A DNA stretch of 64,000 nt. It comes from JBBDRJ01 sp963766295 (lineage in GTDB: Bacteria; Actinomycetota; JAICYB01). The position numbers and the translations under genes are program-made. The notes under the pieces are model-generated. The model ran no database searches. It saw only the letters and a list, made by a program, of their open reading frames with translations, and was not told the origin of the DNA. Of the stretch, positions 42,580 to 51,332 are shown piece after piece (position 1 is the first letter of the stretch; each line of letters opens with the position of its first letter). The DNA is taken from positions 62,001-126,000 of the forward strand of contig CAVXYW010000001.1 in NCBI GenBank assembly GCA_963766295.1, written 5' to 3'.

Positions 42580-43677
42580 ATGTCCGATATCGACGTCGCC
42601 AAGAACGTAGAAGCCGCATCGATCAAGCAGATGTCCGACATGGACATCGAAGACGTCTACACGCTCATGGACGTGCAGCTTCGGGAGCGTCCCGGCCCCC
42701 GCGAGCTCTACTACCGCTGGGAGCGCCAGAACTGGTCGGCCGGAGACATCGACCTGACTCAGGACAAGGCCGACTGGCAGATGCTGCCCGAGATGCTGCG
42801 CAACGAGATCCTCGGCATCTTCCTCGCGTTCTTTCTCGGCGAGGCCGCCGTCACCGACACTCTTTCGCCGATGGTTCATGCGGCTCCAACGGACGAAGAC
42901 CGTCAGTTCCTTTCGACGCAACTCGTGGACGAAGCCCGGCACACGATCTTCTTCGAGCGCTTCTTCAGCGAAGTGATCGACATGAGCTTCGAGGAAGCCA
43001 AAGAGAAAGCGAACCGTTACGGCCTCACGCACACCTTGGAGTACGGCTACGGGAAGGTCTTCTACGTCGACCTCGTCGAGACCACCGAGGCCGTACGCGA
43101 AGACCCGAGCGACTACGGAAAGTTCGTCGACTCGATCGTCGAATATCACATGCTCGTCGAGGGCATGCTGGCGCTACAGGGTCAGCGCCAGATCCTTCGC
43201 GGTGCACGAGCATTCAACGTGGTCCCCGGCTTCCGCGCGGGGTTCACCGCCGTCACGCGCGACGAATCGCGTCACGTGAACTACGGCGTGTACGCGCTGT
43301 CCGAAGCCGTTAAGGCCGGACTGCACGACCGTATCGTGCAGTTCACGAGCGACCACATGAACGCGATCGCCGACGTGAACACGAGGTCGGACACAGAGAT
43401 CCCGATCCCCGGTCCCGAAGAGATCGCGCTTCTCGAGGGCATGCTTCCGGAAGCGGTGAACGTCGACGAGTTCATCGGCGGCGGACACTTCCCGATCATG
43501 CAGCTGCGCAAGCGGCTCAAGAGCGCAGGCATCAAGGACGACGCACTCGAGTCACTCGAGAAGCAGTGGTGGGCCCGGCACGAACAGAACTTCGACGACT
43601 ACGAAGGGATGTTCGGCAAGCCCCACCCGATCCGCGTGCGCCGCCAGCAACGCGCGGAGAAGGCTGCGGCCAACTAG
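42580..43677 (+). CDS. R2-like ferritin-fold diiron protein (R2lox/RNR beta-like)
   Basis: 365 aa. Ligand pattern of the ribonucleotide reductase small-subunit superfamily: Glu88 (FLGEAAV), Glu118 and His121 (DEARHTIFF), Glu188 or 194 (VEYHMLVEGML), Glu229 and His232 (DESRHVNYG). The place of the radical Tyr (four residues after His121) is Phe125, so classic R2 activity is unlikely; this is seen in R2-like ligand-binding oxidases and R2c. GGAGG precedes the ATG. The divergent TetR neighbour recalls Rv0232-Rv0233. It likely performs oxidation on a lipid-like ligand; no RNR large subunit is nearby. Confidence 0.85.
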   Translation: MSDIDVAKNVEAASIKQMSDMDIEDVYTLMDVQLRERPGPRELYYRWERQNWSAGDIDLTQDKADWQMLPEMLRNEILGIFLAFFLGEAAVTDTLSPMVHAAPTDEDRQFLSTQLVDEARHTIFFERFFSEVIDMSFEEAKEKANRYGLTHTLEYGYGKVFYVDLVETTEAVREDPSDYGKFVDSIVEYHMLVEGMLALQGQRQILRGARAFNVVPGFRAGFTAVTRDESRHVNYGVYALSEAVKAGLHDRIVQFTSDHMNAIADVNTRSDTEIPIPGPEEIALLEGMLPEAVNVDEFIGGGHFPIMQLRKRLKSAGIKDDALESLEKQWWARHEQNFDDYEGMFGKPHPIRVRRQQRAEKAAAN

Positions 43678-44891
43678 TCGCCGAGAGCGCGCTTGGCCTG
43701 TCGCGCCGCGTGCATATATACGCCGCGGCCCATCAACGACGATTCGTCCTCGGCGCGCTTGGTGAATAGATCGCGCATTACTTGCTGCGCCGACTCGTTC
43801 TTAGGCTCGGCTAACGCCGCCCACTCCGCAAGGTGGCAGGCAAGAGCGATGTCTTCGTCGGCGAGCGCCTGCGCACGTTCGACGAGCACGCCGACTCCAC
43901 CGGCCAATGATGCGATCTCACGCGCGCGAGCGGCTTCGGTCGCCGGCATGAGGTTCGCCGCGTAGCCGTCCCACCAGCCGCCGTGCAGGCGGATGAGGTT
44001 GCGAACGATGAACTCGGGACGGTCGTACACCGGCTGCAGATAAGGGCGGTCGGCCAGTTCGGCCGGTGGCTTCACGCGATCGATGATCTGGTCGTGCGGT
44101 AGTCCTTCGTTCATTGCCGCCAACGTCTGATCGATGATCGAGCGCAGGTAGTCGGCAGCATCGCTCAGCGCAGCCTTCACCTTGTCGGCGCCTTCGATCC
44201 GTGGCCCGTGTCCCGGCAGGAGCAGTTCGGCGTCGAGCGCGAGCATCTGTTCGAAGGCGACCACCCACTCCTCGGGGTAGCGCTGCACCTTCTGCGGGTT
44301 GCCACAGTTGGGAACGCAAGAGATCCAGAAGTCGCCCGTGCAAAGGATGCCCCGCTCGGGAGCCCAAACCCACGTTGCGTCGTCCGTCTCACCTTTTCCG
44401 TGACGAAGCTCGAAGCGTTCACCACCGATGGTTAGCGTCAGCGCGTCCGAATATGTGGTCGTTGGCCAGTGGTACTCACGAGGCCACTTCACGTCGCGGA
44501 AGCCGAACTGGATCGTGTTTATGTGCTCGTTGAGCTCCGCCATCTTCAGGTAGCGGTTGAAGCGAACCGGCACACCTTCGTGAGCCACGATGTCCGGCGT
44601 CTCGCCGGCTTCGATCCACGTCCCAACTCCCATCGCGTGGTCGATGTGTCCGTGCGTGTAGATAACGGTGTGTATGGGAGCGTCGGTGTAGCCACGCACC
44701 GCATCTCTGATCAGAGGACCGGTCTGTATCACACCGCTGTCGACCTGCACGACCCCGTCGTCGGTGAGGAACGCAGTCGCGTTGGCCATCGTCGGCACGT
44801 GGAACGTTCGTGGAGCGACTTCCTTCGGGTCTCCACCACCGAAGAAACCGCGTTGTTGGACGGCCGCTACGACGCTCGGCTGGTCGCTCAA
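43674..44891 (-). CDS. metallo-beta-lactamase-fold alkylsulfatase-like hydrolase
   Basis: 405 aa. Two-metal motif THGHIDHAMG (His80, His82, Asp84, His85), then RHGKGETDD, CTGDFW and LPGHGPR supply the remaining ligands. The C-terminal helical part (YLQPVYDRPEFIVRNLIRLHGGWWDGY) matches the dimerisation domain of SdsA1/BDS1-type alkylsulfatases. The usual C-terminal SCP2-like domain appears absent or very short, so sulfatase activity is uncertain. The start is TTG overlapping the hydratase stop (TTGA), with AAGGGG upstream. Convergent with the R2-like gene, overlapping by 4 bases. Confidence 0.84.
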   Translation of the reverse strand: MSDQPSVVAAVQQRGFFGGGDPKEVAPRTFHVPTMANATAFLTDDGVVQVDSGVIQTGPLIRDAVRGYTDAPIHTVIYTHGHIDHAMGVGTWIEAGETPDIVAHEGVPVRFNRYLKMAELNEHINTIQFGFRDVKWPREYHWPTTTYSDALTLTIGGERFELRHGKGETDDATWVWAPERGILCTGDFWISCVPNCGNPQKVQRYPEEWVVAFEQMLALDAELLLPGHGPRIEGADKVKAALSDAADYLRSIIDQTLAAMNEGLPHDQIIDRVKPPAELADRPYLQPVYDRPEFIVRNLIRLHGGWWDGYAANLMPATEAARAREIASLAGGVGVLVERAQALADEDIALACHLAEWAALAEPKNESAQQVMRDLFTKRAEDESSLMGRGVYMHAARQAKRALGD

Positions 44892-45628
44892 TCTGTCCCC
44901 TTCCTGCGTTCACTCATAACTATCGATTGAGACAAGAGCTCCTCGTGCATGGACGACTCGACTTCGGGTGCCGACAATGTCCGCAGGACGCGACGTGCCA
45001 TCTTCACGGCTAGCGGAGACTGCTCGGCGATCTGATGCGCGAGCTGAAGCGCAGCATCGTCCAAATCTTCAAGTGGTACGACGCGCGAGACGACTCCGTG
45101 TTGTAACGCTTCCTCAGCGGAAAGGACGCGGCCCGTTAGAGCCAGGTCTGCGGCTAAACCGTGTCCGGCCATCTGGAAAAGGCGGGCGACGCCGCCGGAG
45201 TCCGGGATGACTCCGTGTTTGACCTCGGGAAGCGACATCCGTGCATCGTCGGACGCGACCCGAATGTCGCACAGCAGCGCGCGCTCGAAGGAGCCGCCGA
45301 TAACCCAACCCTTTAGGGCAACAATGATTGGGAACGGCGCTGTCCAAAGGAGTTTCGATCGGGCGTGGCCTTGCCCGATGTAGTCGATGTCGCTGACGCC
45401 CGGCGCTCGCTTGCCGAGTTCGGTGGTGTCTCGACCGGACGAAAAGGACTTTCCCTCACCGCGCCAAACCATGGCACGGATGTCGTCGCGCTCATGCAGC
45501 TGAGCAAGGACGCCGAAGAAGGCTTCGTCCAAAGCGTCGTTGAATGCGTTGTGCTTGTCCGGACGGTTGTAGCTGACGACCGCGACAGGGCCGTCGAATT
45601 CGCAAGTGACGATGTCCGGCTCGCTCAT
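44888..45628 (-). CDS. enoyl-CoA hydratase
   Basis: 246-aa crotonase. The start MSEPDIVTCEFDGPVAVVSYNRPD at 45628 is the family start; the frame extends upstream without similarity. The oxyanion hole is GKSFSSGRD and KGWVIGGSFERALLCD. Both catalytic Glu positions seem kept (GGSFERALL and SLPEVKHGVIPD), so true hydratase activity in beta-oxidation is plausible, unlike the two other crotonases here. It is coupled to the alkylsulfatase-like gene by a TTGA overlap. Confidence 0.88.
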   Translation of the reverse strand: MSEPDIVTCEFDGPVAVVSYNRPDKHNAFNDALDEAFFGVLAQLHERDDIRAMVWRGEGKSFSSGRDTTELGKRAPGVSDIDYIGQGHARSKLLWTAPFPIIVALKGWVIGGSFERALLCDIRVASDDARMSLPEVKHGVIPDSGGVARLFQMAGHGLAADLALTGRVLSAEEALQHGVVSRVVPLEDLDDAALQLAHQIAEQSPLAVKMARRVLRTLSAPEVESSMHEELLSQSIVMSERRKGTD

Positions 45629-45690
45629 GGTATGACCGCCGCGTAAGGACTCTTCTACGGCTTCGCCGCGAGAGGAGCCCATGCGTCTTC

Positions 45691-45722
45691 GCTACGCTCA
45701 GCCGTAGCATGACATACCGTCA
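45691..45722. promoter_or_regulatory. two inverted repeats upstream of CoA ligase gene
   Basis: GCTACG-N6-CGTAGC (45691-45708) is followed by TGACATACCGTCA (45710-45722), which matches the TGAC-N5-GTCA pattern of the window's recurring operator. The second ends 25 bases before the ligase ATG at 45748. GGGAGGAAA near 45737 is its ribosome-binding site. The 119-base divergent region holds nothing else obvious. Confidence 0.45.
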
Positions 45723-45747
45723 GATCGCTTAAGTCCGGGAGGAAACG

Positions 45748-47265
45748 ATGCTCGAGGCGCGAAGCATGTGGGAGCTCATCACCAAACGCGCCGAAGAAAC
45801 GCCGGACGCGCCCATGGTCGTCGACGAAACCCGAACGACCCTGACATTCGCCGAGTACCGCGACGCTTGTGAACGAGCGGCGGCGGGATTGCAGGCCAAA
45901 GGCGTGAGCCAAGGCACTGTCGCGACATGGATCCTGCCGACGACCAATCACTCCTTCGTGCTCGTCGGTGCATTGTCACGACTCGGAGCTGTTCAGAACC
46001 CTGTACTGCCGATCTACCGCGACCGTGAGGTCGGGTTCATCGCGAAAGAGGCAAAGCCGAAGCTGTTGATCATCCCGTCCGTTATTCGGGACTTCGACTT
46101 CCAGGAGATGGCGAAGCGCGTCGCCGCCGATGTCGAGACGCTGGTGTGTGATGGCCCCATCCCCGAAGGCGATCCGTCGACGTTGCCACCACCTCCCAAG
46201 CCCGCAGACGATCCGCCTGTGCGCTGGCTCTTTTACACGTCGGGCTCGACAGCCGATCCCAAGGGAGCCCAGCACACCGACGCAACGATCATGGCTACAG
46301 CAAAAGGGATGGCCGAACGTCTTCAGCTCGCGGGAGAGGATCGCAACGGTTTGGTGTTTCCCTTCACGCACATCGCCGGTCCGATCTGGCTCGCATCGGG
46401 ACTGATGGTCGGACTTCGCCATTTGATAGTCAGCGGATGGGATCCGCCCACGACGATTCCCTTCTTCAAGGAGCAAGAAGTGACGATCGCCGGGTCCGGA
46501 ACGATCTTCCACATGGGCTATCTGACCGCTCAACGCCAAGATCCGTCGACACCACTATTCGCGAAGGTGCGCTGCTTTCCGGGAGGCGGCGCCCCTAAGC
46601 CTCCGCAACTTCACTACGACCTTAAGAAAGAGTTGGGCGCGCCGATCCTGTCCGGTTACGGATTAACCGAAGCACCCATCCTCACGATGGCCTCGGCCGA
46701 CGATCCCGACGACTCGCTCGCGAACACCGAAGGCGGACCGATGCCCGGCGTCGATCTCAAGCTCGTCACTCTCGAAGGAAAGATCGCCGGGCCCGGTGAG
46801 GAGGGCGAGATCCGCGCCAAGGCTCCACAGCTGATGAAGGGTTACCTCGACCGATCGCTGGACAAAGAGGCATTCGACGAAGAGGGCTACTTCCGCACCG
46901 GCGACATCGGCCGCATCGACGACGGCTACATCGTCATAACCGGCCGCGTGAAGGACATCATCATCCGCAAGGGCGAGAACATCTCGGCCAAGGAAGTTGA
47001 GGACCTACTGTTCACACATCCGAAGGTCGCCGACGTCGCCGTCATCGGACTCCCCGACCCCGCGTCCGGTGAGCGCGCCTGTGCAGTGGTCGTGACCAAG
47101 GGATGGGCGCCGATCTCGATGGACGAGATGGGCGGCTTCCTCAAGGAGCAAGGCTTGCGCATGCAGGCGATCCCGGAGCAGCTCGAGGTGGTTGAAGCCT
47201 TGCCGCGCAACATGGCTGGAAAGGTTCTCAAGCAGGACCTCCGAAAGAAGTATTCGGAGGCGTGA
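45748..47265 (+). CDS. AMP-dependent acyl-CoA ligase (FadD/cyclohexanecarboxylate-CoA ligase-like)
   Basis: 505-aa ANL ligase. The ATP loop is FYTSGSTADPKGAQ (Ala/Asp in place of GT-x), then SGYGLTEAP, the hinge FRTGDIGRIDDGYIVITGRVKDIIIRKGENISAKEVED and the catalytic Lys in NMAGKVLKQDL. It activates a carboxylic acid to CoA. A strong ribosome-binding site (GGGAGGAAA) precedes the ATG. It shares its stop region with the following SDR gene (TGATG), and the promoter region carries a TGAC-N5-GTCA site. Substrate unknown; related ligases act on alicyclic or medium-chain acids. Confidence 0.9.
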   Translation: MLEARSMWELITKRAEETPDAPMVVDETRTTLTFAEYRDACERAAAGLQAKGVSQGTVATWILPTTNHSFVLVGALSRLGAVQNPVLPIYRDREVGFIAKEAKPKLLIIPSVIRDFDFQEMAKRVAADVETLVCDGPIPEGDPSTLPPPPKPADDPPVRWLFYTSGSTADPKGAQHTDATIMATAKGMAERLQLAGEDRNGLVFPFTHIAGPIWLASGLMVGLRHLIVSGWDPPTTIPFFKEQEVTIAGSGTIFHMGYLTAQRQDPSTPLFAKVRCFPGGGAPKPPQLHYDLKKELGAPILSGYGLTEAPILTMASADDPDDSLANTEGGPMPGVDLKLVTLEGKIAGPGEEGEIRAKAPQLMKGYLDRSLDKEAFDEEGYFRTGDIGRIDDGYIVITGRVKDIIIRKGENISAKEVEDLLFTHPKVADVAVIGLPDPASGERACAVVVTKGWAPISMDEMGGFLKEQGLRMQAIPEQLEVVEALPRNMAGKVLKQDLRKKYSEA

Positions 47266-48113
47266 TGCAAGGCAAAACGGTTCTCGTAACCGGAGCGAAC
47301 ACCGGCATCGGCCTCGAAACGGCAGCCGCTCTTGCCGAGATGGGTGCGAGTGTCGTGCTCACCGCCCGCGATGAGGCGAAGGGCCAAAGTGCGGTGTCTG
47401 AGATCCGGCAGCGTCATCCGAACGCAGATGTCCATGCCGGACTCGTCGACTTCTCGCGCCTGGACGACGTCCGCCGGTTCGCGAGCGAGTTCAACAGCCG
47501 GCACGACAAGCTCCACGTCCTGGTCAACAACGCCGGCGCGATGCTCAGCGAACGGTCGGCAACGCCGGACGGTTTGGAGACGACGTTGCAGGTGAACCAC
47601 TTGGGGCCCTTCTTGCTGACCAATCTGCTGCTCGACAAACTCAAGGCCTCGGCTCCCGCGCGGATCGTGAACGTGGCATCGACGGCGCATCGCGGAGGCA
47701 GCCTCGACTTCGACGATCTGCAAAGCGAGAGCGCGTACAACGGGATGCGGGTTTACGGAACTTCGAAGCTCTGCAACATCCTTTTCACGCGCGAGCTGGC
47801 CAGGCGCCTCGAGGGCACGGGGGTCACGGCCAACTCGTTGCATCCCGGCACGGTGCGAACGGGATTCGGGCAGGACGGAGACGCGAAAGGATTCATGAAG
47901 TTCGGGCTGTCCGTTATCCGGCCGTTCGTCCTCAGCCCGCCGCGAGGGGCGAAGACGCAGATCCACCTTGCTTCGTCACCAAAGGTGGAAGGAAGGACGG
48001 GCCTGTACTGGAATCGCAAGCGGCCGTTCCCGCCATCCAAAGCCGCGCGGGACGACGAGGCAGCGCGCCGTCTGTGGGAGGTCAGCGAGAAGCTAACCGG
48101 CCTGTCCTCCTAG
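47265..48113 (+). CDS. SDR (retinol-dehydrogenase/WW-oxidoreductase-like)
   Basis: 282-aa classical-type SDR. The NADP loop is VTGANTGIGLE, followed by NNAGAML, the catalytic Ser region VNVASTAHRGG and YGTSKLCN. The C-terminal half (SPPRGAKTQIHLASS) matches the retinol-dehydrogenase-like cluster, which oxidises or reduces lipophilic alcohols. The ATG at 47265 is preferred (GGAGG 6 bases upstream) over the GTG at 47262. It is translationally coupled to the ligase. Confidence 0.88.
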   Translation: MQGKTVLVTGANTGIGLETAAALAEMGASVVLTARDEAKGQSAVSEIRQRHPNADVHAGLVDFSRLDDVRRFASEFNSRHDKLHVLVNNAGAMLSERSATPDGLETTLQVNHLGPFLLTNLLLDKLKASAPARIVNVASTAHRGGSLDFDDLQSESAYNGMRVYGTSKLCNILFTRELARRLEGTGVTANSLHPGTVRTGFGQDGDAKGFMKFGLSVIRPFVLSPPRGAKTQIHLASSPKVEGRTGLYWNRKRPFPPSKAARDDEAARRLWEVSEKLTGLSS

Positions 48114-48183
48114 GCGCGAGAAGTCACTCGGTTGTGTGTCGTTTTCCCTAGTAGGCACCCTTTCTCGCCCCGATACTTCCGGC

Positions 48184-49179
48184 ATGGCAAACCCTGGGGC
48201 GGGGATTGTAGACCGGCTCGACACGAGTGACCCGACGCTTGCCTTCGAGCAAACTCTTCGCGATATCGAGGTAGCTCGTCGCAAGCGCTCGCGGCGCCGG
48301 CGTATTCGGATCGTGCTTGCGATCGTCCTCGTACCGATCCTGGCCGGAGGGACTTACGTCCTCACGCAACGCGGGCGCTCAACCGAGGTTTCGCTGGACG
48401 AGGTCACCAAGAGATTCCGAACTCCCGACACCGAGACAGAGGTCTCTTCGCCCGTCCAAGAGGAAGATCAAGCGATCGCAGGCGAACCGGATCGCGCTTC
48501 ATCTACCGCTGCGAATGAGAACGCCACAGATCGCGATGCGACAACGAACGTGGCTCCGTCCGGGCCGTACGAGCTCCCCTCAGAAGGCGTGTACACGTAC
48601 CGCGCAACCGGAGGTGAGCAGGTCTCCATCCTCGGTGCCAATCACAAATATCCCGAGCACGTCTACGCCGCCGTCCGTCATCTCGACGGTTGCAGCTGGG
48701 AACACCGCAATGAGGTGATCAAAGAGCATGTGGACATGAGAGTGTGGTGCAGCCAAGCGGGTCAGCTCACCCAGCTCCAGCAGAGCCGCGAGGTCGAGTT
48801 CTTCGGCCAGCGCGACGGATCCTCGGCTTCCTGCTCACCTCCGATGGTTATCCACAAGGTCGGAGATGGACCCGGAACAACTTACGAGGGCGAATGTTCC
48901 GGCGAAGCGACCACGGCGAAGATCCGGCGCAAGATCGTGGACGACAAAGACTTCGTTGTTGGGGGCAAAACGGTCGAAGCGATCCACCTGCGGATCGAAA
49001 GCACGTTCAGGGGCATGGCCACCGGCACGTCGAATGAAGATGTCTGGCTGGACGCCGCGACCGGTATGACGTTGCGCTGGGACCGAGCCGTAGACACGAA
49101 CGCCAACTCGGCTTTCGGCAACGTCCACTACACCGAGGACGCAAGCTTCACCTTGGAGTCTCTCGTCCCGACTACTTAG
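48184..49179 (+). CDS. membrane-anchored extracytoplasmic protein of unknown function
   Basis: 331 aa from the ATG at 48184 (a GTG at 48136 is also in frame). A cytoplasmic N-terminal segment with an Arg/Lys cluster (ARRKRSRRRRIR) is followed by one helix (about 43-62), an acidic Ser/Thr-rich spacer to about 130, and a beta-rich exported domain starting YELPSEGVYTYRATGGEQ. Four Cys (DGCSWEH, VWCSQ, ASCSPP, GECSG) may form two disulfides. I do not recognise the family. Topology is type II. It stands alone, tail to tail with the acetyltransferase gene. Confidence 0.7.
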   Translation: MANPGAGIVDRLDTSDPTLAFEQTLRDIEVARRKRSRRRRIRIVLAIVLVPILAGGTYVLTQRGRSTEVSLDEVTKRFRTPDTETEVSSPVQEEDQAIAGEPDRASSTAANENATDRDATTNVAPSGPYELPSEGVYTYRATGGEQVSILGANHKYPEHVYAAVRHLDGCSWEHRNEVIKEHVDMRVWCSQAGQLTQLQQSREVEFFGQRDGSSASCSPPMVIHKVGDGPGTTYEGECSGEATTAKIRRKIVDDKDFVVGGKTVEAIHLRIESTFRGMATGTSNEDVWLDAATGMTLRWDRAVDTNANSAFGNVHYTEDASFTLESLVPTT

Positions 49180-49611
49180 TCAGTCGAGGTTCTTCCGGAA
49201 CCGTTCCATCCCGGGCTGAAAGTCATACCCGGCGGCCGCCCAGAACTCGACGGCATGTTCCTCGTCTTCGATCACTAACGCCGTTATCCGGCGGCATCCT
49301 CTTGCGCGAAGGCGCTTCTCTCCTTCGGCGACAAGTGCTCGAGCCAACCCCTGTCGCCTGAGAGTCGGATCAACGGCGAGCCGATACATGTTGCCGCGCC
49401 ATCCGTCCCACGCCGCGACCAAAGAGCCGACTACTTCGTCACCTGAACACGCCACGATCAGCGAGTCACTATCTCTGTCCAACAATGCTTCGAGCGCTGC
49501 GACATTGTCGGTAACGGTGGGAAGTGCTGAAGCGCCGTTCCACAGCTCGAGGATCGCAGCGAGATCTTGATCGTTTGCGCTGCGGATCGTTATGCCGTCG
49601 ACCGTCAGAGA
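49180..49611 (-). CDS. GNAT-family N-acetyltransferase with apparent CTG start
   Basis: The acetyl-CoA loop is PTLRRQGLARAL, with GNMYRLAV before it and EHAVEFWAAAGYDF near the end. The GNAT fold reads in frame from ITIRSANDQDLAAILELW, well upstream of the first conventional start (TTG at 49485), which would remove its first strands and helix. No ATG, GTG or TTG exists between that point and an upstream in-frame stop. A CTG at 49611 overlaps the acyl-CoA dehydrogenase stop as CTGA, just as ATGA, GTGA and TTGA overlaps occur throughout this window, and gives a normal 143-aa protein. Substrate unknown. Confidence 0.7.
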   Translation of the reverse strand, partial: SLTVDGITIRSANDQDLAAILELWNGASALPTVTDNVAALEALLDRDSDSLIVACSGDEVVGSLVAAWDGWRGNMYRLAVDPTLRRQGLARALVAEGEKRLRARGCRRITALVIEDEEHAVEFWAAAGYDFQPGMERFRKNLD

Positions 49612-50534
49612 GCGCCTGCCATCGCTTCGGCGTGCGTGTCGGCGTTACCGAAGTGGGTCGCCAGCACAGCTGCACGCTTCAAGTACAAATGAACGTCGAC
49701 TTCCCATGTGAATCCCATACCGCCATGGACTTGTACGCACGTTTTGCCGTTTGCAATCGCCGCTTCGGAAGCGAGGAGCTTCGCAGTAGCCACGGCGTCG
49801 GCGATGTCCGGGGCGTCTTCGTCCATCAGGACGCCTGCGGCATCAACAGCTGATCGAGCAACTTCGGCCCGGACGAACATGTCGGCACACATGTGCTTGA
49901 CGGCTTGGAAGGAACCGATGGGCCTATCGAACTGCTGCCGCTCGTTCGCGTAGGCAACGGCGAGGTCGACGAGCTTCGAAGCGATCCCGGACGAAAGGGC
50001 CGCTGTCAGCACCGCGCCTTCACGACGAAGGTGTTCCGCGCGCGCGTCCGTTGTGGTCGTTGCCGACAGATCAGCGCCATTGGACAGAATGGGTGTTAGT
50101 GGGTCGAGGGATGCTACGGACTCTCCGGCGGGAATACCCGGGTTAAAACCGACGACTCCCTGGTCGACGATGAGTATCGCATCGGACTCGGCGCCGAACT
50201 CGATGAGCGGCTCGTCTCGCCCGGTAACAGTGACAACTTTTTCTCCAGTTGCTGCACCCTCGATGAGTCCGGCGGCCAGATGCGTGGCGACGAGTGGCCC
50301 CGGCACCAGAGCGCGACCCAGCTCCTCGAAGACGATCACCGCCTCCGTCATGCCAAGCCCCACTCCACCGTCGGTCTCCGGAAGTCGGAGCGAGAACACG
50401 CCGGCTTCACCGAGCTCGGTCCACATCGAGCGCTCGAAACCGGCCCGAACGCGCTCCATCGGGAACCGGCCGGTGCACAGCTCGCGGATGCCATCCCGCA
50501 ACGCAAGCTCGTCCGGACCGAGATCGAAGTTCAA
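49605..50534 (-). CDS. short acyl-CoA dehydrogenase subunit (ChsE/FadE heteromer type)
   Basis: 309 aa, shorter than the 380-390 of homotetrameric ACADs, with a reduced middle domain. The N-terminal ALRDGIRELC and C-terminal ERQQFDRPIGSFQAVKHMCADM and CVQVHGGMGFTWEVDVHLYLKRA are clear. Such short subunits pair with a full-length partner to form alpha2beta2 enzymes acting on steroid side-chain CoA thioesters in mycobacteria. The probable partner is the gene at 51333, with a hydrolase between them. It overlaps the hydrolase by ATGA. Heteromer formation is inferred. Confidence 0.87.
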   Translation of the reverse strand: MNFDLGPDELALRDGIRELCTGRFPMERVRAGFERSMWTELGEAGVFSLRLPETDGGVGLGMTEAVIVFEELGRALVPGPLVATHLAAGLIEGAATGEKVVTVTGRDEPLIEFGAESDAILIVDQGVVGFNPGIPAGESVASLDPLTPILSNGADLSATTTTDARAEHLRREGAVLTAALSSGIASKLVDLAVAYANERQQFDRPIGSFQAVKHMCADMFVRAEVARSAVDAAGVLMDEDAPDIADAVATAKLLASEAAIANGKTCVQVHGGMGFTWEVDVHLYLKRAAVLATHFGNADTHAEAMAGAL

Positions 50535-51328
50535 GCGGACGCCTTGGTTAAAGAGTCGAGCAACGTTCGTCCGAGCAGCCCGCGATCGGTGAAGGCCTCG
50601 ACCTGATCGAGCTCGATCAAGTCGACTGCTGCAGTCGAAGCGATGTCCTTGGCCGTTTGCAGCGGATGGATGGGGTCGTAGTCCCAGCCGATCACAACGA
50701 CTCGGAAACCGAGTTCGGAAAAGGCCGACGGCACGTCCTCGAGGATCCAGCGAGGCACATTCCTCAAAGCGAGCTCGAGACTGTTCGGGTCGTGCGACCG
50801 CAACTGCTCGAGGAAGACTTCATCGGATTCGTCACGGCCCGCGCTGGCGGCCAGCTGTCTGAGCGCAGCGATCAATCCGTCGATTCCGCCGTCATGAAGT
50901 ACCCCGGCCGCCGCATCGAACACGAAGATCATGGGATGTGGTTCGTCGCGCAATGCAGGAACTGCTTGGATCAGACCTTCGACGCGATCCGGCTGCAAAC
51001 AAGCCGCGCGGAACGAAGTCGCCGCTCCCATCGATCCGCCGCCGATCCAGCAACGATCCAGACCGGCGGCATCGGCCACGCTCCATAGATCGGCTCCCAT
51101 CGCAACCGGGTCGTAACCCGCGGCGTCCGTTACCGCGGTTGCGTCGCCATGACCTCGCTGATCGAACGTGACGACTTTCCAGCCAGCTTCCACGAGGGGC
51201 GCCAGCTGCATACGCTGCATCGCTCCGGTTCCCATGAGTCCGTGCGCAAAGACGAGTCCGTGACCGTCGTCGGGGCCTTCGACCTCGAACGGGATCTCGT
51301 AACCATCTGCTGTCTTTACGCGCTCCAT
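50531..51328 (-). CDS. alpha/beta hydrolase
   Basis: 265 aa. The oxyanion region is FAHGLMGTG, then DQRGHGDA, and the nucleophile elbow GGGSMGAA. The acid and His are less certain: GWDYDPIHP is a candidate acid loop, and no clear C-terminal His motif is visible (VEAFTDRGLLG). It may be an esterase, lactonase or inactive homologue. It lies between the two acyl-CoA dehydrogenase subunits in one operon, so it may hydrolyse a ring or ester intermediate of the same pathway. Confidence 0.8.
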   Translation of the reverse strand: MERVKTADGYEIPFEVEGPDDGHGLVFAHGLMGTGAMQRMQLAPLVEAGWKVVTFDQRGHGDATAVTDAAGYDPVAMGADLWSVADAAGLDRCWIGGGSMGAATSFRAACLQPDRVEGLIQAVPALRDEPHPMIFVFDAAAGVLHDGGIDGLIAALRQLAASAGRDESDEVFLEQLRSHDPNSLELALRNVPRWILEDVPSAFSELGFRVVVIGWDYDPIHPLQTAKDIASTAAVDLIELDQVEAFTDRGLLGRTLLDSLTKASA

Positions 51329-51332
51329 CCGA

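Noticed and set aside
42502..43149. Upstream extension of the TetR frame over the R2-like gene
   Set aside because: The helix-turn-helix starts right after the ATG at 42501, and the extension is antisense to a well-supported gene.
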